From Rana temporaria (lineage: Eukaryota; Chordata; Amphibia; Anura; Ranidae): DNA of 64,000 bases. Under the pieces are notes generated by a model. The model was not told where the DNA came from. It saw only the letters and a list, made by a program, of their open reading frames with translations, and ran no database searches. This document shows positions 43,164 to 53,789 of this stretch, in pieces; the stretch's first letter is position 1, and the number at the start of each line of letters is the position of its first letter. A program made the position numbers and the translations under genes. The DNA lies in contig NC_053499.1 in the NCBI RefSeq assembly GCF_905171775.1, positions 139,225,422 through 139,289,421 on the forward strand. The letters are read 5' to 3'.

Positions 43164-43250
43164 ATTCCATTACAAAAAACATCAAAACCAGCTTGAATTG
43201 GTGCTATTACAAAACAAAAACTCCTAGGGAGTAGGCATGTACAGCACAAT

Positions 43251-44376
43251 GGGCCAGATCCACGTACAGCGGGCGCAACTTAAATATTCGGATTTAAGTT
43301 ACACCGCCGCAAAATTTCTACCTAAGTGCCCGATCCACAAAGCACTTACCTAGAAATTTGCAGCTGTGTAACTTAAATCTGCCCGGCGCAAGGCGTGCCC
43401 AATCTAATGGGGCGAGTCCCATTTAAATTAGGCGCGCTCCCGTGCCGGACGTACTGCGCATGCTCCCGTCGCGATTTTCCCGACGTGCTTTGCGCGAAGT
43501 TACGTTGTGCCGATATTTTTGAGAATCGCGACGGGTGTAAGGCCGGAATCACACTAGTGCGTTGCTTTTTTGAGCTGCGTTGTCGTTGCAAATTTCTCTA
43601 GAGGGTGTTCTGCAGATCAACTGCGGTTTAGCTGCAGATCAGGTGCGAATTTGGAGACCTGGGAGAAGTTCCGGGTGAGAGGAGAGTGGGGGAGAATTGT
43701 ATTGAGCTGAATGAGAGAAATTCCTGCAGAGAACTGAACACATGTGCGAATTAGATGCGTACCCATAGAAGATAATGGGACTGAATTCGCACCTGAGCCG
43801 CACCGCAAGACATAAAAACCGCATGCGGTTTGGAGGCAATACGCAGTGCGGATGCATCGCACATATGTGAACCAGCCTCATTGAAAACAATGTATTTTGA
43901 AATGTCCTGCGAATTAGATGCGGTTTAAACCACACTCAATTCGCATAGGTGTGAACCTGGCCTAAAAGAAAAAAAAAGAGTTGCGGCGGGAAAAAAAACA
44001 ATTTTAAAAAAATTTGACAGCGACGCGGGAAAGAAGGGTATACTTTTACATGGTGTACTAAGTTTACACTTTGTAAAAGCAGCCCTAATTTTGCGACGGC
44101 AAACTAACACTTACGGAAAAAAAACGAAGGGAAAAAGCTTTGTGGATCTTCGTAAGTGCTAATTTGCATACCCGACGCGGAATTTCGACGAGAAATGCCC
44201 CCAGCGGTGGCCGAGGTATTGCATCCTAAGATCCGACAGTGTAAAACTATTACACCTGCCGGATCTTAGGAATATCTATGCGTAACTGATTCTATGAATC
44301 AGCCGCATAAATAGAAACAGGGATACGACGGCGTATCAGTAGATACGACTGCGTATCCCTTTTGTGGATCTGGTCC
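43251..44376 (+). mobile_element. Family 1 MITE with AAT target duplication and nested element
   Basis: Termini GGGCCAGATCCACGTAC and TTTGTGGATCTGGTCC, AAT at 43248-43250 and 44377-44379. The core is diverged (GCGGGAAAGAAGGGTATAC near 44025). A TA-flanked element occupies 43540-43962. Outer arms include CTTAGGAATATCTATGCG and matching dyads. Confidence 0.88.
43540..43962. mobile_element. AGGCCGGAATCACAC MITE, TA target
   Basis: Left end AGGCCGGAATCACACTAG, right end GCATAGGTGTGAACCTGGCC, with TA on both sides (43538-43539, 43963-43964). The interior has GCGAATTAGATGCG and GAATTCGCACCTGAGCCGC. A relative ends at 59727. Confidence 0.83.
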
Positions 44377-44526
44377 AATGTACATTATTGGCCTTCTTTG
44401 GGTATTGGGATGAATTAACTTCCTTGCACATGCAACCAGTCAAGAAGGCCGAAGATGCCAAACCTGAGGGAAGACTGGACAGAGATGTCAGTGGCACTGG
44501 CTGATCAGATTGCAGATATTGCCTCA

Positions 44527-44893
44527 CAAAAAACTGGGAAAACTTATTGACTCGAGTATAAGCCTAGGGTGTCCATCTGCATGCCTCACTGTGCCTCATT
44601 GTGTCCATGTGCATGCCTCACTGTGTCCATGCCTCACTGTGCCCATGTCCATGCCTCACTGTGTCCATGCCTCACTGTGTCCATGCCTCACTGTGTCCAT
44701 GCCTCACTGTGCCCATGCCTCACTGTGCCCATGCCTCACTGTGCCCATGCCTCACTGTGCCCATGCCTCACTGTGTCCCTGCCTCACTGTGCCCATGCCT
44801 CACTGTGCCCATGAAGATGCCTTGAGTATAAGCCGAGGGGGGCATTTTTAGCACACAAAAAAGTGCTGAAAAACTTGGCTTATACTCGATTCC
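44527..44893 (+). repeat. CTCGAGTATAAGCC element with GCCTCACTGTGCCCAT minisatellite
   Basis: AACTTATTGACTCGAGTA and TAAGCCTAGGGTGTCCATC lead into about 16 units of (T/C)GCCTCACTGTG(C/T)CCA(T) (44580-44815), followed by GAGTATAAGCCGAGGGGG and ACTTGGCTTATACTCGA. The same unit order occurs inverted at 27655-27885. Overlapping frames of 74-113 codons that translate the minisatellite are artefacts. Confidence 0.88.
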
Positions 44894-45584
44894 ATTTCTT
44901 ACAATATTCTATCTTCAGTTGCTCTTGGTTTTTCTGTAAAATTCCAGGTGAAATCTTTAAAGGTTGCCCTCTCTTGTATGATTCGGGTAAGAAAGGACAA
45001 CTATGTATTGAAAAATGACCCTGTGTATGTTTTGTTTTAGCAATATATCAGTTTGGATAGACGTCGAACAGTAATGTAAAGGGTGGTTATATATGAAACC
45101 ATTAAGGATTTCACAGTGGCAAAGGTATTGTAATCCCAGAAATCCTTTAATCACATCACCGTCTCGGGCTCCTAAACGGTGGAATAACAGAATTTGGCGT
45201 ATAATAGCTTTCTGAAAAATTGACATAACTTCTTCAGCATTCACAACCTGTTATTTTTATTTTACAGGCTCTGCAGTGCAGACAGATACATGGTCTAAAA
45301 GATTATTCAAGGCCACTTTCACTGAATTTTCTTTCTAAGATACCAGATAATTTACACAAAGTATGTATTGTATGATAAAATTGCATAAATAAATTGGTTA
45401 AAGAAATCTCTTACATCTTTATTGTGAAATTTCCATGCAACATATCTTATTCTTGTTCACACCTTACGTGTTTCATGTTCATAGGAGTGATTTCACTTCA
45501 GATATGCAAATAAAAACTGTTTACCATTTCAGAAAAACAAAACAAAATATACATACAAATTATATATATATATATATACACATA
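44894..45584. other. Single-copy AT-rich sequence
   Basis: A short (TA)n/(CA) tract at 45560-45584 precedes the Tc1 element. No exon recognised. Confidence 0.35.
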
Positions 45585-45761
45585 CAGTATCTCACAAAAG
45601 TGAGTACACCCCTCACATTTTTGTAAATATTTTATTATATCTTTTCATGTGACAACACTGAAGAAATTACACTTCAATACAATGTAAAGTAGTGAGTGTA
45701 CAGCTTGTATAACAGTGTAAATTTGCTGTCCCCTTAAAATAACTCAAAACATTAATGTCTA

Positions 45762-46033
45762 AGGCCGCGTACACACGGCCGAGAAACTCGACGGGCAAAA
45801 AACATCGTTTTGTTTGTCGAGTTCCTTGTTCGGCTGTCAGAAAACTCGTCGAGCCAAATGTTCCCATTGCCCAACGAGGAAATAGAGAACATGCTCTCTT
45901 TTTGGCTCGACGAGTTTCCCAACGGGTTTCTCGGCGAAAAGTGTACACGCGACCAGTTTTCTCGGCAGAATACGTCTCCCATCGAGTTTCTTGCTGAATT
46001 CTGCTGAGAAAACCGGTCGTGTGTACGGGGCCT
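45762..46033. mobile_element. Family 3 MITE nested in Tc1, TA duplication
   Basis: AGGCCGCGTACACACGGCC to GGTCGTGTGTACGGGGCCT, with TA at 45760-45761 and 46034-46035. The inverted subterminal copy of Tc1 near 46828 (GCCAGCGGTCTAGACATTAA) shows the site without the insertion. Close relative of the copy at 30743-31015. Confidence 0.9.
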
Positions 46034-46099
46034 TAAACTGCTGGCAACAAAAGTGAGTACACCCCCTAAGTAAAAATGTCCAAATTGGGCCCAAAGTGT

Positions 46100-46830
46100 C
46101 AATATTTTGTGTGGTCACCATTAATTTCCAGCACTGCCTTAACCCTCTTGGACATGGTGTTCACCAGAGCTTCACATGTTGCCACTGTAGTCCTCTTCTA
46201 CTCCTCCATGACGACATCAGGGAGCTGGTGGATGTTAGAGACCTTGTGCTCCTCCGCCTTCCGATGCCCCACAGATGCTCAATAGGGTTTAGGTCTGGAG
46301 ACATGCTTGGCAAGTCCATCACCTTTACCCTCATCTCTTTAGCAAGGCAGTGGTCATATTGGAGGTGTGTTTGGGGTCGTTATCATGTTGGAATACTGCC
46401 CTGTGGCCCAGTCTCCGAAGGGAGGGGATCATGCTCTGAATTAGTATGTCACAGTGCATGTTGGCATTCATGGTATTCTCAATGAACTGTAGCTCCCCAG
46501 TGCCGGCAGCACTCATGCAGCCCCAGACCATGACACTCCCACCACCATGCTTGACTGTAGGCAAGACACACTTGTCTTTTTGTACTCCTCACCTGGTTGC
46601 CGCCACACACGCTTGACACCATCTGACACCAAATAAGTTCATCTTGGTCTCATCAGAAAACAGGACATGTTTCCAGTAATCCATGTCCTTAGTCTATTTA
46701 TCTTCAGAAAACTGTTTGTGGGCTTTCTTGTGCATCATCTTTAGAAGAGGCTTTCTTCTGGGATGACAGCCATGCAGACCAATTTGATGCAGTGTGCGGC
46801 GTATGGTGTACTTACTTTTGTTGCCAGCGG
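46100..46830 (-). pseudogene. Tc1-type transposase remnant
   Basis: The longest clean piece, 46331-46564 on the minus strand, reads HGGGSVMVWGCMSAAGTGEL and FQHDNDPKHTS, the catalytic-core signature of Tc1 transposases (second D of the DD34E triad in the QHDNDP motif). Flanking minus-strand text on both sides continues the protein in other frames, for example FSDETK-like text upstream and a C-terminal VLEINGDHTK-like text near 46120. Frameshifts and stops make it non-functional. Confidence 0.88.
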
Positions 46831-47006
46831 TCTAGACATTAATGGCTGTGTGTTGAGTTATTTTGAGGGGACAGCAAATTTACACTGTTATACAAGCTGT
46901 ACACTCACTACTTTACATTGTGGCAAAGTGTCATTTCTTCAGTGTTGTCACATGAAAAGATATAATAAAATATTTACAAAAATGTGAGGGGTGTACTTAT
47001 TTTTTT

Positions 47007-47008
<2 letters not shown>

Positions 47009-47085
<77 letters not shown>
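47009..47085. repeat. (TA)n microsatellite at the Tc1 edge
   Basis: About 35 TA units replacing the outer right terminus of the Tc1 element. Confidence 0.95.
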
Positions 47086-47086
<1 letters not shown>

Positions 47087-47090
<4 letters not shown>

Positions 47091-47479
47091 AAATGTAGAA
47101 TAATTGCTCATTATTTTAACACCTCCACACCCATCGATATAGCGGTATGTCATTGTATAGGAAGGCCGGTATCTTGGTCATCGCTGCAGCAATAACTAAG
47201 ATATAATTTTTTCAGTCGACGATTCCCTTCAATGTAAAAGTAATGGTAGCATGGAACTTTTTAGTTACTTTACATCTAGAAGAAGCCCCCCCCCCCCCGC
47301 TACTGGTCTATCCAGCAATATGATGTATGAAAATGACACAAAATAAATGGAAACTCATTCAGGTAGATGGTAATGTCCGTAATGATATAGTGGTGGTATC
47401 AGCCAGACCGTTTATACCACAGAGCACAATGTCCTGAAATATTTTCCTTTGCCTTATTGGCCAGTGGTGTCCAAGCAAC
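47087..47479. other. Single-copy sequence with a poly-C tract
   Basis: A C-run lies at about 47287-47299. No exon recognised. Confidence 0.35.
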
Positions 47480-47700
47480 CTGATGCAGGAAGCCAGAGGA
47501 TCATTGAATGCACATGGCCTGGGACTGATGTTGCAGGAAACCAGATGAGGGGCGTGGCTACATGTTTTGAAGCATTGGCCTCTTTCACAAGCTGCTACCA
47601 CCATGATATCATAATGTTGGCGCCCCATGGTGTTCTCTCTTTTTTCAGGTACTGAACATCTGTTTCCTCTGTGTGCCTGCCCAAGCCACATCCTCACTCA
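47480..47700 (-). mobile_element. Retroelement-like 3' end
   Basis: Minus strand: GTGAAAGAGGCCAATGCTTC, AAAACATGTAGCCACGCCCC, then GGCCATGTGCATTC. It follows the stem / AAAACATG plan of the segments near 15990, 29435 and 30620. The 112-codon minus-strand frame here has no recognisable domain. Confidence 0.45.
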
Positions 47701-48849
47701 TCTGCCTTAAAGCCCCAATTAAGTTGATAATGTTTAATGGTTTGCTTATTTTAACCGTTTGCATGTGAGTTGCCACTCAGCTTTTGTTTTTTAATAAATG
47801 TACTGTATCTATTACACTTAGATTACGCACTCTGTCTTGTTTTATCAATTACTATTTCAGAAGGTGTTCAGTAATGGTAGCCCACATATGCATTTCAGTG
47901 CTGGTTTCCTTTAATACCTTCCATATTGTCTGTCTATTATATTGGATGTAATTAATTCACTCAATTGCTTAAATTAATAGAGAAAAGTTGTCCCTGTAGA
48001 GGATTCCATATGGTCTAGACAAGTTTGCACATAAATTTTTGATTGTGGTTGATTATCCATAGTTAAAGTTCAAATAGAGAAGGTTTGAGAGATTTTCGTC
48101 TAGACACACCGTCTAGAGATCCAGTGTCTTGGGTCTACCATTACTAATTGTAAAGAGACTGAGAAATAATTATTGCACAAAGTGCATATTTACAGAACAT
48201 GTACAGGCTTTGATAGCTAAGGAGCACTTCGGGCTACATGTAAAGTTAAGATGACTGTAGAACGGCTGGTGTCTCCACGAGAACAATGTTTGGGGAAAAT
48301 CTGCCTCTTTTCTATAGATGTACTCATCGGCAACTATCAGGAAAGTGTTACTGAGCCAGCCATGTGCAGATCATGAATCCTAGAATAAGTCGGTTTCAAA
48401 ACAATAAAGCAATAATACTAATAAAAAACAAATGCTCCAATCAATTAGTGCATAAATTTGTATGCAGAAAAAAATGTGCAGTTATTTTTTCCTGCAGGAC
48501 CCTGGAAAGCATTGCACCAGATCACTGGTGCAATGTGGGCTCCAGCAGACATGTCCTACAAATTTTAGCTCTTACCTCTGTACAGGATTTCTGTTTGAAA
48601 GGCAGAGGACATACCAGTGGACTATGATAGTGCTCATCAGTGCTCCCCGCAGTCCATTGAGACTATCACTGTGTCTGCCGTGGTGGAGACGGTACTTGTA
48701 GTTTATTCATTCACATGATCTTGTGAATAAATGACATGGCTTGGTAGGCAGAGCCCCGCATAGCCACACTGCTTTCAAAAAGACACAAGTGTGGGGAGAA
48801 GAATCTCTGCCTGCTGTCGCAGGGAAGGGGTTATTAGGCTTGAATCCGA
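47701..48849. other. Apparently single-copy sequence
   Basis: No element termini or coding signal recognised. GATCACTGGTGCAATG at 48522 and CATTGCACCAGATC at 48513 overlap as a small dyad. Confidence 0.35.
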
Positions 48850-49436
48850 AATCTGAAACATCCGACATAAAAAAATGCTTTATTTTCATTTTCGTTGCTA
48901 CAACAGTTCGATATAGATAGGAGATTCAACATGACGCTGACAATAGCAATCTGTGTCTATCGAATCTACGGTCGAATGTGCCTAACCTTAACTCTATTAG
49001 TCCAAGATTTTTCTACATAGAGAGGAAAGATTCGACATTATAGAGACAGTGTCGGGTAGACCATTCAACATGAACGACGAAGCAGAGAAAAACATACAAA
49101 ACGTTAAATCTGTCATTGAAAGCTTATGGTGTCTGTCGAAATTTCTAAGAAGATTCGACAAGCAGCTAAACTGTACGACGCTGCAATTGTACATTTCCGG
49201 TCAAATGCTCGGCCCATAGGCTATAGAAGAATTAGAATGTTGGTTGACTACTAGTAATAATAATTTATAAATATAATTATTACTAGTGTCATACAACATT
49301 AGAATTATTTTATAGCTTGTAGGCGGAACATTCGACCGGAAATGTACGATTGCGGTGTCGTACTGGTTTAGCTGCTCATTCGAATCTTCTTAGAACATTC
49401 GACAGGTACCATAAGCCTTCCATGACAGATTCAAGC
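48850..49436. mobile_element. Long foldback MITE (TTCGAC-rich)
   Basis: Arms of about 110 bases are diverged reverse complements around a centre near 49270: GTCGAAATTTCTAAGAAG at 49135 pairs with CTTCTTAGAACATTCGAC at 49385, and GTACATTTCCGGTCAAATG at 49189 with CGACCGGAAATGTACG at 49332. TACTAGTAATAATAATT and AATTATTACTAGT form the inner stem. The right arm is cut by a family 2 element. Confidence 0.78.
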
Positions 49437-49678
49437 TTAACCACTTCAATACCATGCACTTACGCCCCTTCCTGCCCAAGCCAATTTTTAACTTTCTGTG
49501 CTGTCGTTGTTTATATGACCATTGCGCGGTCATGCTACACTGTACCCAAACAGAATTTGTATCATTTTGTTTCTACAAATAGAGCTTTCTTTTGGTGGTA
49601 TTTGATCGCTTCTGGGGTTTTTATTTTTTGCTATACAAATAAAAAAATACCAAAATTTAAAAATGGTTTTCTGTTATA
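49437..49678 (+). mobile_element. Family 2 element, 3'-truncated
   Basis: Starts TTAACCACTTCAATACC, then CATTGCGCGGTCATGC, CTTTCTTTTGGTGGTATTTG and GGGTTTTTATTTTTTGC. It stops abruptly before GGCATGTGGCCTGG. Confidence 0.83.
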
Positions 49679-49687
49679 AAATTTTGT

Positions 49688-50085
49688 TGAGGGCATGTGG
49701 CCTGGTGCGGTTCAGGAGAGGGGGGGCGCACTCTGTCTCCCCCTCTTTTCTGCGGCAGGTCAACGTGCTCGGATAACGGGTCTGGTTATGGATATTTAGG
49801 GGGAACCGCACGTCATTTTTTTTTTAAATTGACAGCGGGGTTCCCCTTAATATCCATACCAGACCTGAAGGGTCTGGTTATGGATATTTAGGGGGAACCG
49901 CACGTCATTTTTTTTTTAATTTATGGCGGGGTTCCCCTTAATATCCATACCAGACCTAAAGGGTCTGGTTATTGAATTTGCGGGGACCTCCGCGCATTTT
50001 TTTTTCTAAAAGTCTGTGTCCCATTGACTACAATGGGGTTCGGAGTTCGGGTTCGGGCATCCAGGTGTCCGCTCAACTCTACTTA
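49688..50085. repeat. GGTCTGGTTATGGAT tandem/inverted repeat
   Basis: A ~110-bp unit (GGTCTGGTTATGGATATTTA, GGGGGAACCGCACGTCATT, then GCGGGGTTCCCCTTAATATC and CATACCAGACC) occurs twice and partly a third time between 49781 and 49990. Each unit is itself a dyad. The block ends with CCATTGACTACAATGGGGTTC and CGGAGTTCGGGTTCGG. A common frog-type interspersed repeat; class unknown. Confidence 0.75.
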
Positions 50086-51595
50086 CTAGCTAAAAGGCAA
50101 AAAAAAAAATTAAACTGTATCAACAATTTCAGGAATTCGATATTTTAGTTGCATACATTTTTAAATATATGTGGTAGCAACACTGCCTTAATCAAGGCCC
50201 CTCTGTGAGGTGTGGTCCCTAATATAGCTTCCATGTTGGACATATCTATCAGTAAATAATTTGAGGGCAAGTACACCTGAAACCTGTCCATTCCTCCTTA
50301 AATTTACGCACAGCTAATTCTTTTATTTTTTTTATTTTGGATACAATAGAGAAGAAGAATCAGAACCTCTATCACTTGTATACTGCTGTTGTGCCCTTGC
50401 TAGGGTAGAATTGTCCTCTCAATATGTTCTAGTGCCCATTATCACCTAACTAGCAAGTGATGGAAAATCCAACATTTTACAGTTGTCACCAGAACACGGG
50501 ATGAGGATAAGATTTCGAATGGCAGCACTTGTTCTTGTGCCAACTGTCTAAGAATTCAATTTTCTTCACTTTGAAGCAATTTCCTTTCAGTTGTTGTCTG
50601 TAGGATATGAAATGAAGGGAAATGTTCTAAATGGGACACAGAAAGCAAAATAACAAACTAACAGGTTTTAGCTCTTGCCTTTTTCTATCCAACTTTAAAA
50701 AAAAAACAGGATTAGGTTTGAAATAACTGCTAAAATAAATATTATCCAAGGGTGGTTACTGATTACCTCTCTGTATTGCATATATGTATTAACTTGTCTA
50801 TCCCTATGGTTAGCTAGTCTAGTAAAACTCTGATAATGTTACTGTTGGTAGCACAATAAAATAAGGTTAGCTATGAAAACAAACACACTGCCTTATAAAA
50901 CAATGTCTTATTTATTTCCCAAGAAAATAGGAATATGCTAGCATGAAAACACTAACGCAAAATATACAGAGCATATAACAAAAGAACATCAAAAGATACT
51001 TATCACAATGCTGTCCCCTAGACATGGTCTCATCAGCTGGGCTCAAGATGATAACAGGAATAGAGCTCTCTGTCTCAGTCAGCCTCTTTAAAATTCAATC
51101 ACACACTGTCCAGACCCACCCCATTGCCCGCCCATCTAGACTTTTGACAAATCAAAGTATTTATGGGGCAGTCCTCCACAATATATTATATTACTGTCCT
51201 GCTGTATCGGCCTCTAGGGGCAGCATTCGTCCATGTGTCATCGCTAGGTGCCCTGGGACATCTTCAGTGCCTGTTGATCCTTTGATCTTTGTAACCCACT
51301 TTCATCAATCATCCTGGAAGCCATGGCCCGCTTTATAGCAGAGATGAAACACATCCTCCTACATAATTTGTACCTGTTTATATGCAGCCCTGTCTTCTCT
51401 ACACCAGTTCAAGGTGCAGAATTTACACAGGATCTCCCAGTTCTGAAAAAAAAAACAGTGGGTGGGGAGCAGAAGTTACACTCTGCAGAGCACAGAACGG
51501 TCAGCCATGGTTGGAGGGATGGGACATGCCCCCTCCACATAGCATAACAGAGCTGAAGCTGTCAATCACAAGATATGTGCTGGAGCTTCCGTCCC
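50086..51595. other. Apparently single-copy sequence, some diverged repeats
   Basis: No exon recognised. The 51400-51595 part (AAGTTACACTCTGCAG, GGGACATGCCCCCTCC) resembles the GC-richer frog MITE bodies. Frames of 104-110 codons at 51024-51714 have no domain. Confidence 0.35.
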
Positions 51596-51733
51596 CTGCT
51601 GCCTCGTTGCTTTGCTATCTGCATGAATCACTTCTGACAAGTTTTCCTGGCACTGAGAGATACAAAAATCTCTCAGTGCCAGGAAAACTTGTCAGAAGTG
51701 ATTCATGCAGATAGCAAAGCAACGAGGCAGCAG
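51596..51733. repeat. Perfect 66-bp-arm palindrome
   Basis: Bases 51596-51661 and 51668-51733 are exact reverse complements separated by the 6-base loop ACAAAA. Outer arm sequence begins CTGCTGCCTCGTTGCTTTGC and the loop-proximal part is CTGGCACTGAGAGAT. No mismatch was found across the 66 pairs. The flanks do not continue the symmetry. Confidence 0.93.
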
Positions 51734-52920
51734 ACAGAAATTACACTTTGTGCTCTGGATTGAGACAAGTACACATTATACAGTATAGGAAAAGGTTTTG
51801 TTCATATTTTATGTCTAAGGTTTAAAAAGTCTGACCATCTTTTTGGAATGTTAGTATGGGCATATCCATTGATATAATTATATTGGTTGTTCCAAGGTCT
51901 TGTAGGCTTAAAAAAAGAAGACACATATCAGCTGTTGTGCTAGAGATACAGCAGACTTGGGTAGCCCTGCTATATAACTCAGACGAGGGGCACACTCCCC
52001 ATATTGAGACAGGATACACATGCTGCCATCAAGCATTCAGCCCAGCATCATTCACAGGATTTATTTTTAATAAAATATTATTTTTAGGAGCTTTAAAAGT
52101 CTAAATGAATTAATTATGTGCACTCACATGACTCCATCAACTAACTGTACTAGAAGTTGAAGTCAGGTGACCTGACACTCCCATGATGCAACTCCCAAAA
52201 ATTTCATTTTATGAATTATTTCTGCTAATCGTTATCCTGAAAGGAGTTCTCCATTAAATGGCTGTCAGTGCATTTTGGGTTAAGGCACAATACTCTTGTG
52301 CTTTGCATTACTTCATTTGGTGCTTAGTGAAGCTGCTTACAAAGGATCTTACCATACATTTTAAATCACAGAGTGCTGCTTTGGCAGCGTCTGTTCAATT
52401 GGATTCATTAGCCTTTTCTAAGGAGCATTGCTTTTTGGAAAGAGCTGAAGCAGCTGTCTAGTCTCATTCTGCCTTTCTTATACCGGGAATTCAATTTTTA
52501 ACACCCCAGCTGTCAAAAACATACTGAAATCCACTCCCAGTCCCTTTGAAATGCGTAATAAGGTTATGTTATTATATGTTAATGTATTTTGTATATCCGT
52601 GTGGCAGAAATTGTATTGTGCTGTATTTATATTTTCCACACTTGTTTCCAAACATCTTCATAAGAGGTATCTTTTTATTTTATGATCTTTGAGAATTAGT
52701 TACTGCACAGTGCCTGCTGCTACAGAGGTCAGGTAGGGCTTTTGTTTAAAGAACATATATTGCTATTTTAATAACATTTTAATGTGTCCCTAAACTGGTC
52801 ACTGGTAACCTGTGATGCTCAATTTGCTTTACAGTTTTGTCAGAGTTTGCTTTCTTTAAATTGCTGTGTTGTGGGGTTTTGCATGTATTATGATTCATTC
52901 TGGCCTGTGTTGAGCAGTCT
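51734..52920. other. Single-copy region, part possibly conserved
   Basis: No repeats recognised. The 52220-52480 part (TTTGCATTACTTCATTTGG, CAATTGGATTCATTAGCC) has enhancer-like texture with no coding frame. Inference only. Confidence 0.3.
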
Positions 52921-53375
52921 TCATTTTGGCGTTAAACTTCAGGTTAAGTTTTAGTCATATGCCTAGTACACACGATCGGTTTTCCCGACGGTCAAAAAAC
53001 CACCGGGAAAACCGAGAACCTGCTCGGTCCCTTTTCCCCTGTACACATGGCCGGTTTTCCCGACAGGAAAACTGGCAGGAGAACTTTGGTCTGGAAAACC
53101 GTCCGTGTGTATGCTCCCTCACAGTGTTTCCCATAGGAAAACTGCGGGGGGAAAAAACGCAGCGATTCGCGTAGAGAAAAAAGAGAAAATGTTCTCATTT
53201 TTTAAACTGCAGTTTTCCTGTCGGGAAAAACAATCGTGTGTACTAGGCAAAAGTCTTTTGACTAGAAATGCCATTTTAATTTTAGTTGTATTTTAGTCAT
53301 CTGCAATTGTTTTAATGTTAGTAGTATTTAGTTGACTAAAATCTGCAGTATATTTTAGTCCATCTATTAGGTGGA
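52921..53375. mobile_element. TTTTAGTC-type diverged repeat hosting a family 3 MITE
   Basis: TTTTAGTCATA before and ATTTTAGTCATCTGCAATTG, GTTGACTAAAATCTGCAG and TATTTTAGTCC after the nested element. The repeated ATTTTAGTC words mark a widespread old repeat; class unknown. Confidence 0.5.
52960..53249. mobile_element. Family 3 MITE, 290 bp
   Basis: TGCCTAGTACACACGATCGG to CAATCGTGTGTACTAGGCA. The interior repeats TTTTCCCGAC / GTCGGGAAAA and CCGTCCGTGTGTATGCTCCC. TA precedes the left end only. The arms are long and well paired, suggesting a fairly recent copy. Confidence 0.87.
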
Positions 53376-53789
53376 ATAACAATGTTAAAGTATGGCCGCC
53401 GTTCCCGCCGCGAGATTTGAATTTTTTACGTCGTTTGCATAAGTCGTCCGCGAATCGGGATTTACGTCGTTTACGTCCACGTCGAAATCGATAGGCCCGT
53501 GCGGCGTACGTAACCGCAATGCACACTGGGAAATGTAGTCGCCCGGCGCATGCGCAGTGAAAAAAAAAACGTCAAACGTGAGGTCAAGCCTCATTACCAT
53601 CAAACACGCCCCCCTCCAAGACATTTGAATTTGGCGCCCTTACGCCCGCCCGCTTTAGGCTACGCCGCCATATATTAGCAGGCAAGTATATTGAGAATCA
53701 TTACTAGCCTAGCTAATTTACGGCGGCGTAGCCTAAACAGGCTAAGCTACGCCGCCGCAAAGTTAAGCCCATCTCTTTGAATCTACCTA
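53376..53789 (-). mobile_element. Family 1 MITE, half copy
   Basis: Begins inside the core (AATGTTAAAGTATGGCCGCC) and runs to the terminus-like CATCTCTTTGAATCTACC, with TGCGCAGTG, CGTTTACGTCCACGTCG and the GGCGGCGTAGCCTAAACAGG dyad. The left half is missing. Confidence 0.75.

Larger units (their letters stand above)
45585..46999 (-). mobile_element. Tc1-like transposon, decayed, with nested family 3 MITE
   Basis: The left terminus CAGTATCTCACAAAAGTGAG, followed by TACACCCCTCACATTTTTG, has its inverted partner CAAAAATGTGAGGGGTGTAC near 46976; the outermost ~20 bases at the right have dissolved into a (TA)n tract. TA precedes the left end. Subterminal AATGTCTA..GCTGGCAACAAAAGTGAG repeats are also inverted. 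The transposase remnant runs on the minus strand. A family 3 element sits at 45762-46033. Confidence 0.9.

Noticed and set aside
44510..44851. Plus-strand frames of 74-113 codons with repeated HCAHASLCPCLTV
   Set aside because: They translate the 16-bp GCCTCACTGTGCCCAT minisatellite in several frames at once, so no frame is favoured.
47359..47697. 112-codon minus-strand frame as a possible host exon
   Set aside because: It overlaps a repeat-like ACATGTAGCCACGCCCC segment, lacks splice-flanked structure and has no domain.
51596..51733. Ordinary pre-miRNA gene
   Set aside because: The 66 perfectly paired bases exceed a typical pre-miRNA and lack its usual bulges; recorded as a palindrome instead.
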